Below are positions 37,746-49,281 of a stretch of DNA of 64,000 nucleotides, piece after piece. A model generated the notes under the pieces. The model made no database searches, was not told where the DNA came from, and was given only the letters and a program-made list of their open reading frames with translations. Source of the stretch: Cichorium intybus (Eukaryota; Streptophyta; Magnoliopsida; Asterales; Asteraceae); contig CM042012.1 of NCBI GenBank assembly GCA_023525715.1, forward strand, positions 38,377,189-38,441,188. Reading direction: 5' to 3'. Position 1 is the first letter of the stretch; every line of letters begins with the position of its first letter. The translations under genes and the position numbers were made by a program.

Positions 37746-38978
37746 TTAGAAAGAAACCAAGCTTTCAATATAACGATGCACTTCCGTGTATCCGATTCGC
37801 CAGTAGAAAATGTTGCTAGTATCGAATATCTGCTTGAAACTCTTGTCCACAACGTTGTACCTTATAATCTTCGTAGGAAGTTTTATCAGCATGAATGTTT
37901 CATCTTCTTCTTCACCTCTAACCACATCGTAAAATTCGAAGTTGTAATAACCCGGGTACACCGGATCTTGTACGTAGCTATTGACCATCTCCGGGTAAGC
38001 ATCTGGAAGCTCATGAAGGTCCACTTGATATTTCAAAAACCACCCGGAATGATCGTTCAACATCTCATACACGTTCAAGTGTAAACTCACACCATATTCC
38101 GCCATCTCCACGAAATGCAGATGCCCTCGTGACTCCCCAAAGTAAAGGGGCGAATCAGAATAACCTTCAAAAGATGACACCGCCACCGGCAATGACAGCG
38201 GTTTCAACTCTTCTGTGTCGAGCTTGAAGCAGAAGTACAATGGATTATCATAGGTGGGAATCCAATACATCACGTGATTCAAATAAACTCCGCGGTAAGA
38301 GAACGTATATTTCGGTGCAGAGAAAGATTTATCTGAAATCCTCCATTTCCGTGTCTCAGATGAATATATTTGAATCCGAAACAGGTCCTCTTCAGGCTTA
38401 ACAAGATGAACACAGACCACTTTGTAATGAGCACAATCTGTTTGATGAAATGCCAGACCCATAAAACGGATATTTTTACGAACATTCATACCTCCTGGAA
38501 CCGACGGGATGAGTTCAGATTGCTTGGTTGTGGGATTAAATACGTAATATTTACGAGCATGTATGGGTCCACGGTGGCTACGACAAAGCAGCAATCCGTT
38601 ACAAGATTGCACGATTGTAATACCGCAAGGATCATGATAGAAGTCGAGCTTACGAAAAGGAGGAGTGCTTTGATTTTCAGGATCAAATGGAATATAAAAA
38701 TTACGAACAAAAAAGCCAGGTGAGATGAAGGCGTTTTTATACCGCAAGGTAAAATGCGGGTGACTCAAAAGGGATCGCCAGTGTTTGGATACATATTTGA
38801 ATCGAAGAACAGAGGTAACAGGCAATCGGAGAACAATTTCCATTAAAATATCATCGTTGGAACCGATCAGCGCTCCAGACTCCGTGGCCAGATAATTGGA
38901 GTCCGCCATGGCAGCCTGCGAGAAGCAGAGGTTTATGGTGTTGTGGATTTTCTGGATTTTGGCTCTGGTGTTCGCCAT
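37746..38978 (-). CDS. F-box protein (SCF substrate receptor)
   Basis: Single uninterrupted exon of 410 codons. An F-box lies at about residues 40-85: DDILMEIVLRLPVTSVLRFK then YVSKHWRSLLSHPHF. The rest follows the plant F-box-associated pattern: SCNGLLLCRS, YYVFNPTTKQSELIP, ETRKWRISDKSF, GVYLNHVMYWIPTYDNPLYF and a beta-rich C-terminus; the closest named group I recall is At5g07610-like. F-box proteins bind SKP1 in an SCF ubiquitin ligase and recruit substrates for degradation; the target here is unknown. The first Met (38978) gives a basic 23-residue extension; an internal Met starting MADSNYLATES (38909) is an alternative start just before the conserved part. The frame is clean and no retroelement lies within 1 kb, so it looks functional. 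Antisense frames here are shadows. Confidence 0.92.
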   Translation of the reverse strand: MANTRAKIQKIHNTINLCFSQAAMADSNYLATESGALIGSNDDILMEIVLRLPVTSVLRFKYVSKHWRSLLSHPHFTLRYKNAFISPGFFVRNFYIPFDPENQSTPPFRKLDFYHDPCGITIVQSCNGLLLCRSHRGPIHARKYYVFNPTTKQSELIPSVPGGMNVRKNIRFMGLAFHQTDCAHYKVVCVHLVKPEEDLFRIQIYSSETRKWRISDKSFSAPKYTFSYRGVYLNHVMYWIPTYDNPLYFCFKLDTEELKPLSLPVAVSSFEGYSDSPLYFGESRGHLHFVEMAEYGVSLHLNVYEMLNDHSGWFLKYQVDLHELPDAYPEMVNSYVQDPVYPGYYNFEFYDVVRGEEEDETFMLIKLPTKIIRYNVVDKSFKQIFDTSNIFYWRIGYTEVHRYIESLVSF

Positions 38979-39299
38979 TTTTGGAGTGGTTTGAGACCCT
39001 TGAAGACGAGGGTATTTAAGGTTTTCTATTTGTGGTGAAGATTGTAATGGAAGCTGATTAGTAAACAGAATAAATAGTAAAGATTGTCATGGAAGCTTTG
39101 CCGAAAACTTTCTTGACTTTGACTTGGATTTTGTCCTCATTTTTAAATAAAAAAGTTGAGCAACAATTTTTAAATAAGTTTTGATTTCGTAGCTACTACA
39201 ACGTTGCATGAGATGAGATGAAAAGGCAGGATTTTAATCGCCCGTTTGTCTAAATTAATAGAGGTGGTGAAACGGACACATTTTGGTCAAAACTTTGTA

Positions 39300-39620
39300 A
39301 TTCATAGGGATAATAACTTGATAGGGTAATGATTTTTTAAAATTGTTTTAAAATTGTTCATATTTGGTCAGTAAACTTTAATTTACCTATGAAATTTTTA
39401 AAATTGTTTACATTTAGTCATTTATATATATTTTTTAATTTTATTTGTATACATATGACCATTCAACTTATGTTTTCGTATACATATGACCAATAGCATA
39501 ATGGTTATATTTGTGGACAAAATACATAAGTGACTAAATATGGACAATTTTAAAAATTTCATTTGTAAATAAAGCACAAAAATAAATTAAATGACCAAAT
39601 GTTTATTGGATCATATGGAT
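39300..39620. repeat. Imperfect foldback (MITE-like)
   Basis: Left arm about 39356-39428 (ATTTGGTCAGTAAACTTTAA ... ATTTAGTCATTTAT) is imperfectly complementary to 39525-39608 (ATAAGTGACTAAATATGG ... AATGACCAAATG), with AAATTTTTAAAATTGT/ACAATTTTAAAAATTT in both. Target duplication not identified. Confidence 0.6.
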
Positions 39621-39960
39621 GCTTATTCGTATTTTTATTAAGTATTAAGAATCACAATAGGTATACCGGTAACAATAACGCATTGGTCTTGAATATATGA
39701 GATCTTTTGGAATTCATCAAGCTCTGGTAGAGGACACCAAATTACTTTTCAAATAGATTTTATTTGAAATATTGGACCATATGTTTATTCAATATTGGAC
39801 CATCTATAGGATTCAAATCAATTTTATTAAATTATATGTTAATTCCTGTTATTTAGAGATATTGACCTTAATAACGACATTGTAGCAAAAAACTTTAAGA
39901 AATAACCCTCCCATTACAAATTTTATAAACTAACCACGATCTTCGAAAATTTAGGGTGCG

Positions 39961-40419
39961 TTTAGTTGCAGAGTACTACTCTGTTTTCCGGAAAATTTTT
40001 CCAAAAAAATGAGAATTTTGAAAACACGTTTAGTTCGACAACTTTTCTAAAGTTTCCAAAGAAAATGAAGATTTTTCATTTTTCCAAAATTACAAAGAAT
40101 TTGAAAATTTTTGGAAACCCCAAAATTATTGTTTTATGTATTTTTCTATTTCCAAAATTTTTCTTAAATATAAAAACACACATTCATTCTCACCTACACC
40201 CACAATTAAACCTACACCTACCCCACCCTCTACCTACCCCCACCCCACCCCACCCCACCCCACCCACCACCACCCACCCCACGTCACCCTCCAACTACCC
40301 TAACCCACCAAACCACCCACCACCCACCCCACCCCCAGCCGCCCTCACCACTACCACCATCGGTCGTCACCCTCAGCACCTCGACGATCAGGCATCTCAC
40401 TCACTTCCATTGGACATGA
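39961..40419. repeat. MITE-like end plus C-rich low-complexity DNA
   Basis: GTGCGTTTAGTTGCAGAG with nearby TTTCCGGAAAA resembles a plant hAT-type MITE terminus. 40193-40340 is dominated by CACCC/CCCCA repeats. A Pro/Thr-rich open frame over it is a composition artefact. Confidence 0.5.
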
Positions 40420-40424
40420 CAGTA

Positions 40425-42574
40425 TGTAACACCCAGTTTCTTATCTCTGGATTACATCATCATCACTCAAAGTTAAACATAAGTGATCATGGTATAATCA
40501 AAGTTAAGCATCATAAGTACAAGTAGTATTCAAAAGAACAAGTACTTAAACAACGTGTCCCAAAAACTGGGTTACCAAAGACCGTTTTACAAAACTATAC
40601 AAAAGAGTGTATCTTGGTTTACAAACAGTCAAAAGTCAAGTCCCATGTCCAAGCAATCATCCCTCAGCAATCTTCTTACCCCTGTCACCTATAATACAAA
40701 CCATATAACCATTTTTATGAGCTAAATAAGCTCAGTGAGAAAATAATTTAAAACTTAGAACTCATTTCATAATTTCTCAACCTTTACAATTAGCAAGTAC
40801 CAATAATCTCAATGTCTTCGACTATCTCAGTCATTAGTGTGCTCATTCACACTAACTACTCGTTTATAACAAGGAATTTCTCATTTTGTATAACTCATAC
40901 TATTTGTTATTTCAACTAATTAGATGTTACATTCAATCCGTTTATAACATAGTCTAATCATAATCAATGAATTAGAACTACTCACCTGATGTCTGTGTAG
41001 CTCGCGGTCCTCTCGTACCTTGCGTATCTCCTTCCCTCCTATGAGTATCCGCTGTAAATTTAACATCACAATCATTCCTCAACATCTAACTCAATGGTTT
41101 AAGAGATTAATAGCTAACACCCATCACAAACAATGAATATCATATGCTATAAATTTCAAAACCTCCAATTTAGCGGTTTTTACCAAATCAACCGTTAAAA
41201 CTTCGCAACAATCACAACAAAGACTCAATACAACATATAATAACAACCTACTAACAACACATGAGCTTATTCAATGCATATTCCCGGATTTGAGCATCTA
41301 GGGTTTGAAACCCTAGAAATCAAAATCACTAACCTTGGAAACAAGAACTCAAGAACGTGATTCGGGTGTTAATCCGACTTCCCTAACCTTTTCCTAAGCA
41401 AAACCCTTGATCAAAATGACCAATTTTTATACTCCTTGCTCTGAAAATCGCTTTTAGGTGTTTGTGGGTCGTAAAATGAGTTAAATGAGGAGAAAAGGGT
41501 ATTTATTCCTGCACCGTAACCCGACCCGGGCTGTCAAACCCGCCCCGGGTTTTTGCTCGGACACGACCCAGGTTACCAAACCCGCCCCGGGTTTTGACAC
41601 GCAATTTTCTAGCTTTAGCCAAGTCGTAGCACGCTCCGGGTTGACTGACCCGATCCGGGTTCCTATTGAACACGAACCGGGTTCGTAGAACACGACCCGG
41701 GTTACTCCTTTTTCCATTTTTATTTCAACCCAACTCGCCCCGTGTCTTAAAACTCGACCCAGTTTGACTTTTTAAGAATTTACTTTGTTTCTTTTACCTA
41801 TTTTAACATCCTACTTCTCCTAAATTGGTTTCGCAACAATCACAACAAAGACTTAATACAACATATAATAACAACCTACTAACAACACATGAGCTAATTC
41901 AATGCATATTCTCGGATTTGAGCATCTAGGGTTTGAAACCCTAGAAATCAAAATCACTAACCTTGGAAATCAAGAACTCAAGAACGTGATTCGGGTGTTA
42001 ATCCGACTTCCCCAACCTTTTCCTAAGCAAAATCCTTGATCAAAATGACCAATTTTTATACTCCTTGCTCTGAAAATCGCTTTTAGGTGTTTGTGGGTCG
42101 TAAAATGAGTTAAATGAGGAGAAAATGGTATTTATTCCTGCACCGTAACCCGACCCGGGCTGTCAAACCCGCCCCGTGTTTTTGCTCGGACACGACCCGG
42201 GTTACCAAACCTGCCCCGGGTTTTGACACGCAATTTCCTCGCTTCAGCCAAGTCGTAGCACGCTCCGGGTTGACTGACCCGACCCGGGTTCCTATTGAAC
42301 ACGACCCGGGTTCCTATTGAACACGACTCGGGTTCGTAGAACACGACCCGCGTTACTCCTTTTTCATTTTTATTTCAACCCAACTCGACCCATGTCTTAA
42401 AACTCGACCCGGTTTGACTTTTTAAGAATTTAATTTGTTTCTTTTACCTATTTTAACATCCTACTTCTCCTAGATTGGTTTCTAAACATCTTAAATCATG
42501 TTTTAACTCATCTAATCTCATTTATATATATAATTTAACATAGCTCTACTATAATTTAAAGTTAAGGTATTACA
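40425..42574. mobile_element. Solo LTR, Ty3/gypsy type, 2150 bp
   Basis: Edges TGTAACACCCAG and GGTATTACA, flanked by a perfect 5-bp duplication CAGTA (40420-40424 and 42575-42579). No internal region remains, as expected after LTR-LTR recombination. By comparison with the Tekay LTR (CTCACTGAGCTTATTTAGC against CTCACTAAGCTTAAAGC) the sense strand is probably minus. It contains a large internal tandem duplication. Confidence 0.88.
41202..42482. repeat. Tandem duplication (628 bp) rich in CCCGGGT words
   Basis: 41202-41829 and 41830-42482 are near-identical. Each holds a CpG island-like array of ACCCGGGT/CCCCGGGTTTT words (41518-41760; 42147-42410). Copy 2 has one extra unit built on CACGACCCGGGTTCC, which explains its greater length. 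Confidence 0.9.
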
Positions 42575-42817
42575 CAGTAGTAGAGAGAAAGGGAGAGATG
42601 TTGTGAGGGTTTTGAAGAAAGATCGTCTCGAATGTCAGCCATCGTCCTTTGTTTAAAAGATAGAGGAGTTTCTTGAAAAGAAAAGTACCTTCAAATAAGG
42701 TACTTTCAGAGAGTATTTCTATTAAAGAAAACGGAAAAATGAAAAGCATGTATGTGTAAATAAAAAAAATACATGATGGACAAAATAATATTAAATAAAA
42801 GAACTGAAAAGGGAAAA

Positions 42818-43300
42818 AATAGCTTAATCACATAAGGTTATACCTCAAAATAACAAAAAATTAGCAAAATCCTCAAACCTACCAAAGAAACCGCAGGTGG
42901 GCTCCTCCCACCTACGAACTCGCCTCCCACCTGCGAACTCCTCCGGTAGCATAAAAGAAATATCAAAAAAAAATTTAAGACCCACATTTTGGAAATCGCC
43001 TACTGGTATTTCCTCCATGCCACCTGCGAAATTTCATTGCCTACCTACGATTTCCTTTTTTATTTTTAGGAAATTGCATGTGAGCATGGGGATTTCGCAA
43101 GTAGCATTAAGGAAATCGCAGGTGGCGATTTCCAAAATGCAACTGTCTGAAATATTCTTTTATACTATCGGAGGAGTTCGCAGGTGGGAAGGGGAGTTCA
43201 CAGGTTGGCCTGCGATTTTCTTGGCTAGTTTAGATATTTTGCCAATTTTCAGCTATTTTTAGACAAAATCTTATGTGTTTAGGTTGTTTTGTCTTTTTCT
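42818..43300. mobile_element. Long foldback palindrome (about 480 bp)
   Basis: Arms of roughly 235 bp around a centre near 43060. Outer arms pair ATAGCTTAATCACATAAG with CTTATGTGTTTAGG; middle arms pair CCCACCTGCGAACTCCTCC with GGAGGAGTTCGCAGGTGGG perfectly (19 bp); inner arms pair CATTTTGGAAATCGCC with GGCGATTTCCAAAATG perfectly. The arms also contain short internal iterations of CACCTGCGAA. A foldback or MULE-type MITE is likely. An open frame across it is incidental. Confidence 0.85.
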
Positions 43301-43976
43301 TATAAAAGAAAAGGGCAACGTATATCTGTCAACAACACAACCCAGGGTGTGTGAAGCTTTGTTCTCAATTTCTCATGATGGAAATAACGTAGGTTGTATG
43401 AGAAATTGAAATCACCAAATTGCTTGAAAGGATTGTTCTTGATTTTTGCTAGAAGTGATTTGTGCATGATGTTTATGCAACGCTGATATTAAATTTTTTT
43501 GAAAGAACATGATTTGATGTTGTGTAATTTTAAAGCGAAAGGTAAAATTGTTATTTTTATTATTCATCGCGGCTATTCAGAGAAGCCCTAACCAAACAAC
43601 ATATTTTCATTTAGAGCATTTGAATGATTCAGATATTGTCAAACTAATGAATATTTTATATATAATTAGTTTTCCACCCTTTATCACTAAAATGCAACAT
43701 GAATCGGTATGTTTTAGTAAATTAGTTAAAATCGTCTTATGTACTAAAATAGCGATAGAGCCAATCTATCAATGTACACCATGAATTAATTTGTAAATTT
43801 TGTTTATGTTTAATGAATTATTATGATATTGGGCTATAATTCATCATTAAATTATACCAATGGTATGTTTGACAAAAATAGTGCTAGTTGAAAGTCAAAA
43901 GCTAGAAACCGAAAATTATAATTTTTATTTATTTAGATTTATTTGAGAAAGATAGTTGAAAGTTTTTTAAAGATAT
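43301..43976. other. Intergenic, nothing recognised
   Basis: AT-rich spacer between the foldback and copia C; ends with the GATAT target site at 43972-43976. Confidence 0.5.
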
Positions 43977-44084
43977 TGTTAAATAGTGAATTGGGAATCG
44001 TTACTTTGTGTTTATATTTCCGCATTTATATTCTCGTTATTATTCTTGGGCAATAGGCTATAGATTTAGGTCTATTTCCTAACA
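43977..44084 (+). repeat. 5' LTR of copia C, internally deleted
   Basis: Only 108 bp: the first 22 bases (TGTTAAATAGTGAATTGGG...) are fused to the last 86. The other LTR is 401 bp once its MITE is removed, so about 293 bp holding U3/promoter sequence have been lost. Confidence 0.9.
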
Positions 44085-44224
44085 AGTGGTATCAGAGCCG
44101 CGGTTTCAGATCTGTAGTGTTATAGATCTGTGGTTATTTACGGTTTTAGGTCTACGTGTTTTACATCTGGTTGTAGTTCTGGTTGATTGAAGTCGATAGT
44201 AGATCTAGGGTTTTACGGCTACGC

Positions 44225-44338
44225 CGCGTCACGTTTGTTGAAAAACCACGTCGCGCCTGTTGAAGGATCGCGTCTGTTGAAGACCGTATCTGTTCAAGTC
44301 CGCGTCGCGCCCTGTTGAAGTCCGTGCCGCGGCAACGA
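44225..44338 (+). repeat. Minisatellite in the copia C leader
   Basis: Five to six degenerate units of about 16-23 bp of the type CGCGTCGCGCCTGTTGAAG lie between the primer-binding site and gag. Confidence 0.8.
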
Positions 44339-46548
44339 CTAGCAGTAAGCAGTTTCAGATTTACTTGTTTATCAAAGACTACAAGGATCGGTTGATTGAA
44401 GATGTCATCTCACAAGTTCGATTTAGAGAAGTTCAATGGCTCGAATGATTTCACTTTGTGGAAGGTTAAGATGAAGGCTCTTCTAGTTTAACAAGGATGA
44501 GCAGTTGCAGTGGAAGGAGAATATGCAAAGGACACGACAGATGCTGTGAAGAAGGAGATCGAGGGGAAGCACATAGTGCTATTCTTTTGAGCTTGAAGGA
44601 TGAGGTGTTGAGGGAAGTTGTTGATCAACCCACTGCTGCCGGTATTTGGAAGAAGCTCTGTGATACGTATCAAAACAGTTCTTTGACAAATAGGTTGTAT
44701 CAGAAGCAACGGTTGTACACTTTCCGGATGGCAGAAGGTACTCAAGTAAAAGACCATCTTGATTCTTTCAATCGTATTATTCTAGATCTTCAGGAGTAGG
44801 AGTAAAGATTGATGATGAGGATCAAGCCCTTATTTTGTTATATTAACTGCCGAATTCACATGAGAACTTTGTTGATACTATGTTGTATGGAAGAACAACA
44901 ATTACTGTGAATGATGTGAAGGATTCTCTGCTGTCCAAGGAACTCAAACGTATAGTCATCCGGTTTAGGTCTGTTCGTTGGCAGAGGAAGGACATCGGAT
45001 AAGAAAGATGGTGGAAATCAGAGTAGGTCACGTTTAAAATCAAAAGTTTCTGCAAAAGTCAAGTGTTATAACTGCAAGGAGAAGTGTCACTTCAAGAGAA
45101 ATTGTCCATTGCTGAAAGGGGGGAAAGGAGAAAATAGCAACAATGGCAGTGCGGCTATTGTTCAGGATGGTTCTGAAGAAGAAGACATAGGTGATGTGTT
45201 GACTGTTTGTACATCTAGTTCTGTTGATGCTTGGGTCTTGGATACTGGGGCATCTTATCATATGACTTTCCATCGTGACTGGTTCGAATCTTTTAGAGAC
45301 TTGAAAGGAACGCTGAAGTTGGGAGATGATTGGGTTGCTCAGGTCAAAGGAAGCGGTACGGTACAGATTATGATGCACGATGGTATGGTCAGAAAGCTTG
45401 ATTGCTGGTATGTTCCGGATCTTCGTAAGAACTTAATTTCTCTTACTACTTTAGCAAAGAATGGGTTGAAATACTCTGGTGAAGATGACTGGGTGAAGGT
45501 CACCAAGGGCTCTCTAGTAGTTATGAAAGGAAAGGTGCAGAAGAGTGTGGTTCCTGTCTTAGAAGGAAATTTGGTTAGGGGAACAGTGGTGGTTACTCAA
45601 TCCTTAGAGAGTAGTAATGATAAGACAGAGTTGTGGCATATAAGGTTGGGACATATGAGTGAGAAGGGTATGTCAATTCTGAGTAAACAGGGGTTGTTTG
45701 GTGGTGAGCTAACTGGAAAACTCAAGTTTTGTGAAGCTTGTGTCAAAGGCAAGCAACGCAGGGTGAAGTTTAGTTCGGGTAAACACACAAGCAAGGAAAT
45801 CCTGGAGTACATTCACTCAGATTTGTGGGGTCCCTCTCCGGTCGAGTCTCATAAAGGTCATCAATACTTTGTGACTTTCATTGATGACTACTCAAGGAAG
45901 GTTTGGATATATTTTCTGAAGACTAAAGACGAAGTGTTTGGGAAGTTCAAGGAGTGGAAGACGATGATTGAAAAACGGACCGGAAAATCTGTCAAGACAC
46001 TCAGAACTGACAACGGGTTGGAGTTCTGCAATGCCGTTTTGACAACTTCTGCAAGGCGGAAGGTATAGTGAGGCATCACACTATATGGCACACACCACAG
46101 CAGAACGGAGTGGCGGAACGGATGAACCAAATATTGTTAGCGCGTGCTAGAAGCATGCGCTTATGTGCTGATTTATCGAAGAAATTCTGGGCGGAAGCGG
46201 TTAATGCTGATTTATCGAAGAAATTCTGGGATGAACCAAACAACTGCAATCGACTTTAAGACTCCTCAAGAGGTGTGGTCTGGAAAACCCTCTGATTATT
46301 CTGGTTTACGTATATTTGGTTGTCCGGCTTATGCTCATGTTAATGATGGTAAACTTGAGGCGAGGGCAATGAAGTGCATATTTCTAGGGTATGCACATGG
46401 AGTGAAAGGTTATCGTCTGTGGTGTACAGAAGAAGGGAGAACTCCAAAATTTATTAATAGTAGAGATGTGACCTTTAATGAATCTGCTATGGTGAACCAA
46501 AGAGGAGGTGATACAAGTCATGTAGGGAAATATCAACGTGCTAACCAG

Positions 46549-46974
46549 TGTTAGGAATCGGACAGGGTACACGCAGCGGAAACACTATCACACACACACA
46601 AACGAAACGAGAAAATAAAGCAAAAGATAACACAAGGATTTTACGTGGTTCGGATTCGGTGCAAATCCTACGTCCACGGGCTGCAACTAGAGAAATCTTA
46701 TTAACTCAATAAGATTACAATTTACAATTTGGTACCATTAACAAATGAAGCAAACAATCCTATTTATAGGATTTTAGAGCCGTAATGTTGAATTCCCGTT
46801 CCTTTTTTCTTTCTTTCTTTCACATGTTAATTTGGGAATTAAATTATGGTAGGTCCGTTCGCTTTTCAAACACGGCACAATAGCAATTCAATTTCAAATT
46901 GAATTGTAAACCAATTTACGATAATTAACCTTGAACTTTAATATTTTTGTCACATGGCTCCACAAAACTTAACA
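46549..46974 (-). repeat. 3' LTR of nested element (426 bp)
   Basis: Plus-strand edges TGTTAGGAATCGG and CAAAACTTAACA. Nearly identical to 48856-49281. Confidence 0.95.
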
Positions 46975-47104
46975 ATCTCCCACTTGGAGACATGAACAAT
47001 ACAGTAACTCCAGTAATCTTCAACCAAATCAGTCTTCCAAGCTTTCAGTTCCCAAGAACAAGCTAAGACTCAGTTAATTTCTTAGTTGCAGCCGCCCTTC
47101 ATCA

Positions 47105-48661
47105 TCAAGTACTAGAAGGGCCAGTTGAAGCTCCTACAAGCTCCAACTCAGTCGTAGCCAATCCTACTACCGACTCATCCTCTGTCTCAACCAGCTTGGA
47201 CACTCCACCAGCTCCAGAGATACATCGAGGACCACTAACACTCTCCAAACTTTGCAAACTTCCAACAGGAGAGAATTTTTCAGTCTTAGTCTTCAAAACC
47301 CAACGGCTCTTTGTAACTGTACCCGGAACACACCCCGTGCTCCCACTGTCACAAAATCCCCTGAATGGTTTAGACTTTCCGACTCGTTCAACTAACATCT
47401 CTTTGGCTCCAGACTTCATGTTTGCCAAATGAAGTCTCTTAGCACTAGATTTAGCGAACCAGATTTTGTCATGCTTAACCGGGACGGTCATACTTCCCTC
47501 AGCAGGTACCTCAACCATATACAATGACCCACGCTTCATACCTTGAGCAATCACCGAATTTCCATTGACCACCCTCCATTTACCACCACCAAACCTTACT
47601 TCCAGTCCTTGTTTATCCAGCTGACCAACAGAAATCAATTTCTTCTTCAGCTCTGGAATCACCCTGACATTCTTCAGGTTCCATGTAGTTCCCAATCAAG
47701 TAACCAGATCAATATCTCCTATGCCCGTTACTTGAAGCATCTCGTCATTTGCTAACCGTACCTTCCCAAAATCTCCTTCTTTTAGATTCACCATCGTTTC
47801 TCCGTTGTCCATGGCGTGAAACGAAGCCCCTGAATCCATGACCCAAGAGTCTACAGAACTTTCCATACTTAGTATCAGTGCATCATCCTCAGACACACCC
47901 TCAGCACCAGCAATGTTCAATTCTTTCTTTGGACATTGACTCTTAACATGTCCCACCTCTTGACAGTTCCAGCACTTCACATTCTTCCAAGTTCTAGATG
48001 AACTTCTTCCCCGACTCCCACTGCTCCCACTATTCCTGTTATTCCCTCTACCTCTTCCGATATTTAATAACTCAGAAGAAGACGAGCCACCTTGATTCTT
48101 GCGTCTGGTATCCTCGCCTAGAACCAAATCTCGAACCCCTTCAAAAGTCATACCACTGGTCCCCACTGAACTTGTAACAGCGGTTACTGTTCCAGACCAG
48201 CTATCAGGTAGTGAAGCTAGTAGCAGTGAAGCTTGAGTCTCATTATCAAATTTAATTCCCACAGATGACAATCTGGACAGAATTGAATTTAGATTGTTAA
48301 TGTGAATCGTAACTGAGCTGTCTTCATTCATCCTTGTCATGAACAATTCCCTCATCAAGAACATTTTGTTAGCCGCCGACGGTTTCTCATACATGTTCGT
48401 CAGAGCATCCATCATACCACGCGCCGTGGTTTCCTTCATGATGTTGAAAGCGACGCTCCTTTCCAACGACAATGTAATAACCGCCTTAGCTTTCTTGTCC
48501 TTTGAGTTCCACGCATCTTCAGCAGCTTTTTCCATTTTCTCCGGTTTGTCTCCAAGTACCACGTCCAAATCTTTCTGACATAGCAATGCTTCTAATTGCA
48601 TTTTCCACCAGCTAAAGTCAGAACCGTTGAACTTCTCGATTACAACCTTGTCTTCAGCCAT
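47105..48661 (-). pseudogene. gag-protease ORF of the nested element, one nonsense codon
   Basis: Starts MAEDKVVIEKFNGSDFSW at 48661 (an in-frame Met six codons upstream is possible). UBN2-type gag, then an Arg/Gly/Ser-rich linker, zinc knuckle CWNCQEVGHVKSQC (near 47970), protease SWVMDSGASFHAMD (near 47840). A TGA at 47696-47698 follows DIDLVT where Ser is expected; the same frame then runs through LGTTWNLKNVRVIPELKKK and GSLYMVEVPAEG and, instead of integrase, a 130-residue tail with HDKIWFAKSSAKRLHLANMK and a TEDESVVGLATTELELVGAS end. The tail is open but not recognised; it could be derived from 3' noncoding sequence. With readthrough the product would be about 518 residues. Confidence 0.85.
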
Positions 48662-48855
48662 TACGACAACAAGAGACAAATATTTTATAGTACTTTGTGT
48701 GACAGAACAGTACCCTTCAAAGTACCGAGATACCTTTAATACGATTAATAGAAATTAGTTTCTGATGTGGAAGATCAGACAAAACTGCAACCACAGAGCA
48801 TACTCTAATTTCTAAAACCGAGACCTCCTCCGAAACCCAAAGCTATGATACCAGT

Positions 48856-49281
48856 TGTTAGGAATCGGACAGGGTACACGCAGCGGAAACACTATCACAC
48901 ACACACAAACGAAACGAGAAAATAAAGCAAAAGATAACACAAGGATTTTACGTGGTTCGGATTCGGTGCAAATCCTACGTCCACGGGCTGCAACTAGAGA
49001 AATCTTATTAACTCAATAAGATTACAATTTACAATTTGGTGCGATTAACAAATGAAGCAAACAATCCTATTTATAGGATTTTAGAGCCGTAATGTTGAAT
49101 TCCCGTTCCTTTTTTCTTTCTTTCTTTCACATGTTAATTTGGGAATTAAATTATGGTAGGTCCGTTCGCTTTTCAAACACGGCACAATAGCAATTCAATT
49201 TCAAATTGAATTGTAAACCAATTTACGATAATTACCCTTGAACTTTAATATTCTTGTCACATGGCTCCACAAAACTTAACA
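48856..49281 (-). repeat. 5' LTR of nested element (426 bp)
   Basis: Adjacent to the primer-binding site; four substitutions relative to the partner LTR. Confidence 0.95.

Larger units (their letters stand above)
46549..49281 (-). mobile_element. Nested copia derivative with gag-protease only (non-autonomous)
   Basis: 2733 bp with two 426-bp LTRs (46549-46974 and 48856-49281) that differ at four sites, and a perfect ACCAG target duplication (46544-46548 and 49282-49286). Minus-strand primer-binding site ACTGGTATCATAG next to 48856 and polypurine tract CAAGTGGGAGAT next to 46974. Internal region codes gag and protease only; integrase, RT and RNase H are absent. This matches the TR-GAG/gag-only class of dependent retrotransposons. 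Inserted in the integrase-RT spacer of copia C, so it is younger. Confidence 0.93.

Noticed and set aside
37668..38084. Plus-strand 138-codon frame, and others at 38370-38723
   Set aside because: Antisense shadows of the F-box gene, which has a clear domain pattern on the minus strand.
39966..40526. 186-codon Pro/His/Thr-rich frame
   Set aside because: It follows low-complexity CACCC DNA and runs into the solo LTR; no homology-like pattern.
41485..42344. Repeated open frames (67-78 codons) in the CCCGGGT arrays
   Set aside because: Minisatellite translation within the solo LTR.
42897..43262. 121-codon frame through the foldback
   Set aside because: It lies across both arms of a palindrome and has no domain.
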